From: Spirochaetaceae bacterium
GTDB lineage: Bacteria > Spirochaetota > Spirochaetia > Treponematales > Breznakiellaceae
Direction: 5' to 3'
Length of the DNA: 11,918 bases
Assembly (NCBI GenBank): GCA_031283025.1
Contig: JAITCP010000085.1
Location: 1-11,918, forward strand
Position numbers and translations under genes: made by a program. Below, piece by piece: positions 1 to 5,397 of the stretch (its first letter is position 1; every line of letters starts with the position of its first letter). Below the pieces are notes generated by a model. It worked only from the letters and a program-made list of their open reading frames with translations. It had not been told where the DNA came from and made no database searches.

Positions 1-318
1 GGGTAATAATGCCTTATTTTATATTTTTTCCTTTTCTTCATTCTTTTTGACCCTTTTTTGAAGTAAAACCCCCGTGCCAGGACGGCACGGAGAGACGAGT
101 ATATGTGGGGCAAAAAGAATTTTTTATTTTACCTTTATTTTTATAATATTCATCTACCAAGTTTAGGGCAAATGGCATTTAACTCCCTTTTCACGCATTT
201 CCTCCCCCAAATTCCCCCTAAAAACAGATAGTCTAATGGCTAATATGGTTAATTTATAAGATTATTTTATTCTTGTCAAGCTAAAAGCATAATAAATTTG
301 CTAAAGGGCTAATTTTTT
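1..318. other. AT-rich non-coding stretch at the left edge
   Basis: No open frame with a plausible start and family resemblance was found here on either strand. The stretch is AT-rich with long T and A runs, in contrast to the more balanced composition from about 1420 rightward. It holds one clear inverted repeat (72-90). An isolated TATAAT at 142-147 has no convincing -35 partner. The last part must carry the promoter of the XRE gene at 319. A TTGTCA at 273-278 is the best -35 candidate, but no good -10 lies 16-18 bp downstream, so I do not call a promoter. Confidence 0.5.
72..90. repeat. Small perfect inverted repeat, 7-bp arms
   Basis: CCGTGCC (72-78) and GGCACGG (84-90) are perfectly complementary around a 5-nt loop, giving a GC-rich stem inside AT-rich DNA. 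Read on the - strand, the stem is followed by a short TTTT stretch, so it could be a weak terminator for a - strand transcript. No - strand gene ends close to it in the window. It could equally be an operator. Function is unknown. Confidence 0.45.
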
Positions 319-657
319 ATGAACGAGAAGGATTTACGTGCCATTTTGAGTATAAATCTTAAGAGGTATCGTAATTTCCGTAAATTTACCCAGGCGGAAT
401 TTGCGGAAAAAATCAATATTTCTATTCCTTTTTTAAGTGATATTGAGAACGGGAAAAAATGGGTTTCCCCAAAAACCTTGGTTAGAATGGCAAATGTATT
501 GGATATTGAAGCATACGAACTGCTAAAACCGGAAAAAATACTGCCTGACAACGTGGGAAACATAATAGAAAAATATACCGATGATATTCATTTTACATTT
601 GGAAAAATGTTAGAAAAAGTATGTGCTGATTACCTGAAAAAATTACCTAAAAAATGA
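319..657 (+). CDS. XRE-family helix-turn-helix DNA-binding protein
   Basis: This 112-residue protein has a Cro/C1-type (XRE) helix-turn-helix at about residues 11-68. Helix 2 lies around TQAEFAEKI, the recognition helix around SIPFLSDIENGKK, and a closing helix around TLVRMANVLDI. The remaining 40 residues are charged, probably helical, and not recognised. Proteins of this size are usually transcriptional repressors, often of their own promoter, or antitoxins. The ATG at 319 is preceded by AAAGGG (303-308) at 10 nt. The gene is AT-rich, matching the flanking non-coding DNA and unlike the metabolic genes to the right, which suggests horizontal acquisition. It converges on the HepT remnant, with only 15 bp between the two stop codons. 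No partner gene lies next to it in the same direction, so its target is unknown. Confidence 0.85.
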   Translation: MNEKDLRAILSINLKRYRNFRKFTQAEFAEKINISIPFLSDIENGKKWVSPKTLVRMANVLDIEAYELLKPEKILPDNVGNIIEKYTDDIHFTFGKMLEKVCADYLKKLPKK

Positions 658-672
658 GTTCCCGCTTTCCTT

Positions 673-986
673 CTATGATATTACTGCTTTGCATTTCCGG
701 TACAATTCAGGTATGTCACAAGTTACGGTTGACCAGACTGTTTCCATATCTAATTGACCGTATCCATGGACCACCACATTCCTAAGGCCAATAAGATTTT
801 TCCAGGGAATATCGGTATGTGCGGCAGTAAATTCCGTTGTTAAATGGTGCGCAAGCTCCCCAATTTGCAACAAACTCATACAAACCGAATTGAAATAATC
901 TTTGTCGGAAACAATATTGTATAATCGTTTCCAAAACGTTTTTGTGCATTACATATATTTTCAATATGTTCGATAATACGATTCAT
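673..986 (-). pseudogene. hepT: HepT-type HEPN (DUF86) toxin, frameshifted
   Basis: Two frames together encode one DUF86/HepT-like protein of about 104 residues. The first frame starts at ATG 986 and reads MNRIIEHIENICNAQKRFG before running into a stop at 876-878. The family resemblance resumes in another frame (SDKDYFNSVCMSLLQIGEL) and continues to the TAG at 673. The switch falls at about 905-920 and corresponds to one missing base. The C-terminal part keeps the HEPN RNase signature RNVVVHGY (R at 781-783, H at 766-768), an exact RX4HXY motif. In characterised HepT/MntA pairs the Tyr of this motif is AMPylated by the antitoxin. As sequenced, no full-length toxin is made, so the gene is either inactivated or affected by a sequencing error. 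Downstream ATG 879 would give only a 68-residue fragment lacking the first helix. Its partner nucleotidyltransferase lies upstream at 1123-1419. Confidence 0.8.
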
Positions 987-1003
987 GATACCGTTATCTT
1001 TAG

Positions 1004-1038
1004 GGAACCTCTAAAAACCGGTTGTTTTTAGAGGTTCC
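1004..1038. repeat. Perfect 15-bp stem, left hairpin of the element
   Basis: GGAACCTCTAAAAAC (1004-1018) pairs perfectly with GTTTTTAGAGGTTCC (1024-1038) across a 5-nt loop. No T-run follows the stem on the - strand, the direction of the surrounding genes. On the + strand only TTT follows the stem. It is therefore better read as part of the repeat element than as a dedicated terminator. Within an operon transcript it could still slow polymerase or reduce expression of the downstream toxin gene. Confidence 0.8.
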
Positions 1039-1088
1039 TTTGCAGTTTCTTGCCCTTTGGGCTGCGAAACGTGCGTTTTTAAGCGGTA

Positions 1089-1118
1089 AATCTCTAAAAA
1101 CTGAAGTTTTTAGAGATT
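1089..1118. repeat. Perfect 14-bp stem, right hairpin of the element
   Basis: AATCTCTAAAAACT (1089-1102) pairs with AGTTTTTAGAGATT (1105-1118). Opening the last pair gives a four-base TGAA loop on a 13-bp stem. The core is the same as in the left hairpin, so arms of the two hairpins could also pair with each other in a larger cruciform. It lies directly after the antitoxin stop codon on the - strand. Confidence 0.8.
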
Positions 1119-1122
1119 CTCT

Positions 1123-1419
1123 TTATTCATAAATCAGAATCATATCCTTTTCTATCTGTTTTTTAAAATCACCGGACAGACTGACAGTGGTAACTACATC
1201 AACCTTGTTTCCCAGTGTTTCTTCCAAGTCCCGGCAAAAACCGGAGAGTTCAAAAAGCGTACGGAGCTTCCCTTTTTCAATACATATATCAATATCACTT
1301 TCAAGTCCGGCATCACCGCGCACATAAGAACCAAATAAATAGGCTTTTTGAATGCCATATTGCCGGGCGGTATTGGTAATTTTATTTTTAATATCCGTAA
1401 TAGTATATGGTTTATCCAT
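1123..1419 (-). CDS. mntA: MntA-type minimal nucleotidyltransferase antitoxin
   Basis: This 98-residue protein is a full-length minimal nucleotidyltransferase of the pol-beta superfamily. It carries LFGSYVRGDAGLESDID (residues 28-44), the family GSx10DxD motif with catalytic Asp42 and Asp44. A likely third metal-binding Asp74 lies in NKVDVV. In characterised HepT/MntA systems this protein neutralises the HEPN RNase by transferring AMP to a tyrosine near its active site. The start is ATG 1419, whose A is also the last base of the iorB stop (TAATG), so translation is probably coupled to iorB. No strong Shine-Dalgarno is seen, but the N-terminus YTITDIKNKI fits the family. The partner toxin downstream is frameshifted and separated by an inserted palindromic element, so this may be an orphaned antitoxin. 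Whether it still has another role is unknown. Confidence 0.85.
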   Translation of the reverse strand: MDKPYTITDIKNKITNTARQYGIQKAYLFGSYVRGDAGLESDIDICIEKGKLRTLFELSGFCRDLEETLGNKVDVVTTVSLSGDFKKQIEKDMILIYE

Positions 1420-1982
1420 TACTGCGCGCCCAGCCTAAACGCCTTTACGTTCATTTCCGCAAGTTTTGGGTCTTTGGCGGCAAACATTTCCTTTACCGTG
1501 CTTTCCAGCGTTTCTTTGGGAATGGGGAGAAAGGGGCTGGCGGCTCCTACCATCACCATGTTGACGGCTTTGGGCAGTCCCGCTTCTTTGGCTAAGGCTG
1601 CCGCATTGACAAGCGCCGATTTTGGAAGGCTTTTTATCGCATTTTCTATTTCCGCTGCTTCCGGGTAATTGGGAATATTCACAAAGTTTTCCGCCGCTGT
1701 AACCACCATTCCCTGTGGGGAAAGCCATGAAAGATAGCGCAGGCTTTCCAGCGGCTCCATCGAAATGATCATGTCAGCGCTGCCCTTGGGAACCAAGTCC
1801 CCCGCTATGGGCGTGTCGGCTATCCGTAAGTGCGCCAGCACCGCGCCGCCGCGCTGGGCCATACCGTGAACCTCGCTCTGCCGTACCGAAAAACCCGCAT
1901 TGGCTGCAGCATGGGCTATAACGGCGGCGACAGAAAGCACTCCCTGTCCGCCCACTCCCGCAAGTATACAATCGAATTTCAT
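1419..1982 (-). CDS. iorB: Indolepyruvate oxidoreductase subunit beta (IorB)
   Basis: IorB is the small (gamma-type) subunit of indolepyruvate:ferredoxin oxidoreductase, which oxidatively decarboxylates aryl-pyruvates to aryl-acetyl-CoA in the cytoplasm. The 187 residues match the usual family length. The N-terminal nucleotide-fold glycine motif AGVGGQG (8-14) and the conserved SEVHGMAQRGG (36-46) are both present. The protein has a single Cys (residue 5), so it carries no iron-sulfur cluster. ATG 1982 is preceded by a GAGG Shine-Dalgarno in the 16-bp gap after iorA. Its stop overlaps the start of the antitoxin gene by one base. It belongs to the symporter-iorA-iorB operon and needs IorA for activity. 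Confidence 0.9.
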   Translation of the reverse strand: MKFDCILAGVGGQGVLSVAAVIAHAAANAGFSVRQSEVHGMAQRGGAVLAHLRIADTPIAGDLVPKGSADMIISMEPLESLRYLSWLSPQGMVVTAAENFVNIPNYPEAAEIENAIKSLPKSALVNAAALAKEAGLPKAVNMVMVGAASPFLPIPKETLESTVKEMFAAKDPKLAEMNVKAFRLGAQ

Positions 1983-1998
1983 AATAACCTCATAACCT

Positions 1999-3735
1999 CT
2001 ATTTCCCCGCTTTTAGACGCTTGCGCGCCGCTTCCAGACATTCCCGCTTAAAGACAACCACCGACAAGCCGTGATGCTCCGCTTCTTTTTTCAACTTAAC
2101 GGCGTTTTCTTCTATAAGCTGTTTTTTTGCTTCAAGTTCCAGATAATGAGAGGGATCAAGACCCGTTCCCAAAATAAGACTTTTTAATTTTTCCGAAGGA
2201 AACGCCGTTTTTTGACAGCCGGTCATTGCTACGGTGGAATTATCCAGAATGATTAAGGTCATGGGAATGTTTTCTTCCACCGCGTCGATAAGGGCGGTTA
2301 TCCCCGAATGAATAAACGTAGAGTCGCCAATTACCGCAAAGGCGTAGGGAATTCCCGCGTCGGCGGCGCCCCGCGCCATGCCCACGCTGGCTCCCATACA
2401 GACAATCGACTCGATTGCCGAATAGGGCGGCGTAGCCCCCAGAGAATAACAGCCTATGTCGGAAGTAACGCATACGTTAGGATGGCCGGGTGTATTGTCC
2501 AAAGCCGCGACAACTTTATTCAAGGTTTCATAGGAATCCGCGTGAGGGCATCCCTGGCACAACTGCGGCGGACGCTGCGGAAGCGGCTTGCCGGAAATGG
2601 TTCCCTGCGTAAAATCTTTGGCAGGATTTCCGGCGGACAATGCGTCCAGTACCGTCTTACGGGGAGGAAGGCCAAGGGCGGAGCGCACGTTATCCGGGTC
2701 AAGCTCTCCAGCGCGGGTAATGGTTGCCGCCGTGTCTTTTTCTCCGGCTTGACTGTTGCCGCTTGCCTGTCCCCCAAGCCGTCCACGGATTTTTACCGCT
2801 TGCGGCAAAATTCCCCGCAGGCGTTCTTCGATAAGGGGCTGGCCTTCTTCAATCACCAGCACTTCTTCCGCTTCTTCACATAATTTCCGTATGGAATCTT
2901 CCGGCAGCGGATACGTTCCAATATGAAGCCGGGACGGCGCTTTGCCGCGCGCGGCGGTAAGGTCAGCCAGATTTTCCTCGTAGTAATTTCCTCCAAGGCC
3001 CGACGTGATAACGGCAAAAGATTTATCCGCAAGTTCCAGTTTATTAACCGGGTGGGCGGTTGACCACAGGCGGATTTCTTTCTGCTTGGCGATAAGGGCG
3101 GCATAGTTCCGCCGGGCAAAGGCGGGAAGGAGCATCCACCGGGTAATGTCTTCCGTTTTTGAACAGGGGTTTTGAGCGGATTGCTGTTTCCCGTTATCGG
3201 GGGAAGCGAGTATGGCGGCTCTGGCATGGGAAAGCCGGGTAGCAAGGCGGAGCATTACCGGCACATGGAAGCGTTCGGAAAGATCAAAGGCTTCCCGGCA
3301 CATATCGTAGGCTTCCTGCTGACTGCGGGGTTCCAGACAGGGAACCAGGGCAAAGAACGCGTAAAACCGTGAGTCCTGCTCCCCCTGTGAACTGTGCATA
3401 CCCGGATCGTCGGCAACGGCGACAACAAGGCCGCCTTTAATGCCCAAAAGAGCGCCGTTGATAAAGGGGTCCGCCGCAACATTAAGACCCACGTGCTTCA
3501 TGGTAACGATTGTCCTGCGCCCCGCGAATGAAACGCCAAGAGCCGCTTCCATGGCGGTTTTCTCGTTGGTACACCACCGTGCAAGCGGCCCGCCTTTTGC
3601 GTTTTCATCAATAAGATACTGTAAAATTTCCGTAGACGGAGTGCCCGGATAACCGTAAGCCGCGCTTATTCCCGCATGAATCGCGCCAAGAGCGACAGCC
3701 TCGTCTCCCAAAAGCGCCGGTTTATCGTTATTCAT
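1999..3735 (-). CDS. iorA: Indolepyruvate oxidoreductase subunit alpha (IorA), short form
   Basis: IorA is the large subunit that binds thiamine diphosphate (TPP) and CoA and transfers electrons to ferredoxin. Substrates in the family are indole-, phenyl- and hydroxyphenyl-pyruvate, formed by transamination of aromatic amino acids. In the 578 residues the pyrimidine-binding domain is N-terminal (YGYPGTPSTEI, 27-37). A middle domain follows at about 236-320, and the TPP-binding domain at about 391-560 with GDSTFIHSG (470-478) and Asn499. C393 and C396 (LCQGCPH), C429 (SDIGCYS) and C566 (KREC) match the positions expected for the proximal 4Fe-4S cluster. The family normally ends in a two-cluster ferredoxin-like domain, but here the protein stops 12 residues after C566 and iorB follows at once. 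AAGGGG at 3740-3745 is the Shine-Dalgarno. The start lies 21 bp after the symporter stop. Confidence 0.92.
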   Translation of the reverse strand: MNNDKPALLGDEAVALGAIHAGISAAYGYPGTPSTEILQYLIDENAKGGPLARWCTNEKTAMEAALGVSFAGRRTIVTMKHVGLNVAADPFINGALLGIKGGLVVAVADDPGMHSSQGEQDSRFYAFFALVPCLEPRSQQEAYDMCREAFDLSERFHVPVMLRLATRLSHARAAILASPDNGKQQSAQNPCSKTEDITRWMLLPAFARRNYAALIAKQKEIRLWSTAHPVNKLELADKSFAVITSGLGGNYYEENLADLTAARGKAPSRLHIGTYPLPEDSIRKLCEEAEEVLVIEEGQPLIEERLRGILPQAVKIRGRLGGQASGNSQAGEKDTAATITRAGELDPDNVRSALGLPPRKTVLDALSAGNPAKDFTQGTISGKPLPQRPPQLCQGCPHADSYETLNKVVAALDNTPGHPNVCVTSDIGCYSLGATPPYSAIESIVCMGASVGMARGAADAGIPYAFAVIGDSTFIHSGITALIDAVEENIPMTLIILDNSTVAMTGCQKTAFPSEKLKSLILGTGLDPSHYLELEAKKQLIEENAVKLKKEAEHHGLSVVVFKRECLEAARKRLKAGK

Positions 3736-3756
3736 GTTTCCCCTTATTCAACTCTA

Positions 3757-5319
3757 TTACTTGTTGCCAAGGTCATCACGGACTTTTACACTGACGGTCT
3801 CTTCATAACAGGAGAAGCAGCTTTCCACAGCGGTCTTTTCCGGCGCTCTGGTCAGAATGCTTATAACAGGCACGATGATAAGGCCGGCAAGCATGGTAAA
3901 CGCCCCCGCATTAATCGGCGATTGTATAATCGTGGGGAACGAAGGCCTGAAAAAGATGTTCAGCGTCATCAGCGCGGTACTAAAAATAAAGTTGCACCAA
4001 ACGGCGGGTTTTGTAACGCGCTTCCAATACAGCCCATAGAGGAAGGGAGCAAGGAAAGAGCCCGCAAGCGCTCCCCATGAAACGCCCATAAGCTGCGCGA
4101 TAAATGAAATTCCGCCTTTATACTGGACAATCGCTATACAGGAAGATATTGCGATAAAAACCACGATTAGGGCGCGAATGAACACCAGTTGGCTTTTTTC
4201 GTTCATTTTTTTGATGACATGGCCTTTCAAAAAATCCAGCGTCAGCGTTGAGGAGGATGCCATGACAAGGGACGAAAGCGTGGAGATGGACGCCGCGAAC
4301 ACCAATACTATAACTATGCCGATCATAAAATCAGGAAATTTAGAAAGCATGGCGGGTACAATGGAGTCAAAGACTATGCCGCCGTTAGGCCCGTATGCGA
4401 TTTTATCCGAGCTGGCGTATAAACGGCCAAAACTGCCCAGAAAATAGCAGCCGCCCGCAACAACAAGCCCAAAGAGCGTGGATACTATCGCTCCTTTGGT
4501 TATCATTTTTTCGGATTTTATGGAATAAAACCTGGAAATCATCTGCGGCAGCCCCCATGTTCCAAGAGATGTCAGAATTACGACGCCTAATAAACTTAAC
4601 GGATCGGGGCCGAAAAATGACGTAAGAATGCCGGGGACGGCAACCTTGTTTACATTGACTTCTTTAATTTCGGCGAGTTTTGCCAAAGCGTTTATAAAAC
4701 CGCCGTTGCTGGCAAGTACCGCGCCAATAATGGCGACAATCCCGCATAACATGATTATGCCCTGAATAAAATCGTTTACCGCCGTGGCAAAATAACCCCC
4801 GGCTACCACGTATATGGCGGTAAGAACAGCCATGCCGATAATGCAATAAATAAAGTCCACGTTAAACGCCATCTCGAATAAACGGGAAAGACCGTTGTAC
4901 AGCGAAGCGGTGTAGGGGATAAGGAATATGAAAAGTATTATTGCCGCCCCTATTTTTAACGACGTTGAGTTGAACCGCGAGCCGAAAAATTCGGGCATGG
5001 TGGCGCTTTTCAAATGCTGTGTCATTATGCGCGTGCGCCGCCCCAGTATGAACCAGGGCATGAGCGAGCCGATAAATGCGTTGCCCAGGCCGACCCATGT
5101 GGCGGCAGTTCCGAATCTCCAGCCGAATTGTCCCGCGTATCCGACAAAAATAACCGCCGAAAAATACGATGTTCCGTAAGCAAAAGCCGTAAGCCAGGGG
5201 CCGACCGCCCTCCCGGCCAATACAAAGTCATTGACATTTGACGTTCTTTTGCGGAAATAGAACCCGACAAAAATTGTTACAATGAAAAACAAGAGCAGCA
5301 TAATTACTTTGATAACCAT
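3757..5319 (-). CDS. Sodium:solute symporter (SSS family)
   Basis: This 520-residue integral membrane protein belongs to the sodium:solute symporter family (PutP/SGLT type). It imports a small organic solute with Na+ across the inner membrane. About 13 hydrophobic segments are visible, starting with residues 4-21. The family region ASISTLSSLVMASSS (343-357) supplies the Ser-rich Na+-site helix, and TWGLPQMISRFYSIK (254-268) is also typical. The C-terminal tail is hydrophilic and contains a CFSC pair. ATG 5319 has a strong AAGGAG (5326-5331) at 6 nt and a promoter immediately upstream. It is the first gene of the operon with iorA and iorB, which suggests a substrate linked to aryl-pyruvate, aryl-acetate or aromatic amino acid metabolism. 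Substrate cannot be read from the sequence, and proline, pantothenate or other acids remain possible. Confidence 0.85.
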   Translation of the reverse strand: MVIKVIMLLLFFIVTIFVGFYFRKRTSNVNDFVLAGRAVGPWLTAFAYGTSYFSAVIFVGYAGQFGWRFGTAATWVGLGNAFIGSLMPWFILGRRTRIMTQHLKSATMPEFFGSRFNSTSLKIGAAIILFIFLIPYTASLYNGLSRLFEMAFNVDFIYCIIGMAVLTAIYVVAGGYFATAVNDFIQGIIMLCGIVAIIGAVLASNGGFINALAKLAEIKEVNVNKVAVPGILTSFFGPDPLSLLGVVILTSLGTWGLPQMISRFYSIKSEKMITKGAIVSTLFGLVVAGGCYFLGSFGRLYASSDKIAYGPNGGIVFDSIVPAMLSKFPDFMIGIVIVLVFAASISTLSSLVMASSSTLTLDFLKGHVIKKMNEKSQLVFIRALIVVFIAISSCIAIVQYKGGISFIAQLMGVSWGALAGSFLAPFLYGLYWKRVTKPAVWCNFIFSTALMTLNIFFRPSFPTIIQSPINAGAFTMLAGLIIVPVISILTRAPEKTAVESCFSCYEETVSVKVRDDLGNK

Positions 5320-5325
5320 AATACA

Positions 5326-5349
5326 CTCCTTAATGCAAGAATTATATCA
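5326..5349 (-). promoter_or_regulatory. Extended -10 promoter and Shine-Dalgarno of the symporter operon
   Basis: On the - strand TGATATAAT (5349-5341) is a perfect extended -10 (TGnTATAAT). A TTATCA at 5367-5362 is a possible but closely spaced (15 bp) -35, which an extended -10 can tolerate. The predicted start is near the A at 5334, giving a leader of about 15 nt that contains the Shine-Dalgarno AAGGAG (5331-5326), 6 nt before the ATG at 5319. This very short leader leaves no room for a riboswitch or attenuator. Confidence 0.65.
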
Positions 5350-5358
5350 GTATATCAG
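5343..5358. repeat. Tandem octamer in the divergent promoter
   Basis: TATATCAG occurs twice in direct tandem (5343-5350 and 5351-5358) between the - strand -10 and the + strand -35. Its position on one face region of two overlapping promoters makes it a candidate regulator site, but the AT-rich repeat could also be incidental. Confidence 0.45.
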
Positions 5359-5360
5359 TA

Positions 5361-5389
5361 TTGATAAATTTATTCTACTGCTGTATACT
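5361..5389 (+). promoter_or_regulatory. Sigma-70-type promoter of the glycosyltransferase gene (leaderless)
   Basis: TTGATA (5361-5366, 5 of 6 to consensus) and TATACT (5384-5389, 5 of 6) are separated by exactly 17 bp. The start point is expected 7-9 nt after the -10, at 5396-5398. This coincides with the ATG at 5398, and no Shine-Dalgarno is present. The mRNA should therefore be leaderless or nearly so. The -35 overlaps the region used by the divergent symporter promoter, so the two promoters probably compete. Confidence 0.7.
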
Positions 5390-5397
5390 TAAAGTTC

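Larger units (their letters stand above)
1003..1119. mobile_element. 117-bp palindromic MITE-like element
   Basis: The element is built from two strong hairpins (1004-1038 and 1089-1118) that share the core CTCTAAAAAC/GTTTTTAGAG, separated by 50 bp. The outer ends are inverted repeats: GAACCTCTAAAAAC (1005-1018) against the complement of 1106-1119, 13 of 14 identical. TCTTTA occurs directly on both sides (997-1002 and 1120-1125), as expected for a target-site duplication, although the left copy is 2 bp away from the repeat end. It encodes no protein. It separates the antitoxin stop (1123) from the toxin start (986), and deleting it with one TCTTTA leaves a normal 13-nt operon spacing with the antitoxin stop intact. 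It resembles a non-autonomous MITE or REP-type dispersed repeat. Copy number elsewhere cannot be seen from here. Confidence 0.6.

Noticed and set aside
782..964. A 60-codon - strand frame starting at 964
   Set aside because: It is an out-of-frame reading of the HepT gene. Family resemblance lies in the other two frames.
1004..1118. The two hairpins as a double intrinsic terminator of the operon
   Set aside because: Neither stem is followed by a T-run on the - strand. The shared core, the inverted outer ends and the flanking duplication fit a repeat element better.
1348..1668. A + strand frame antisense to iorB and the antitoxin gene
   Set aside because: It is a shadow of well-recognised genes on the other strand, with no family resemblance or ribosome binding site.
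2308..2883. A 191-codon + strand frame inside iorA
   Set aside because: It is antisense to the conserved TPP domain of IorA and is Arg/Gly-rich in the way typical of shadow frames.
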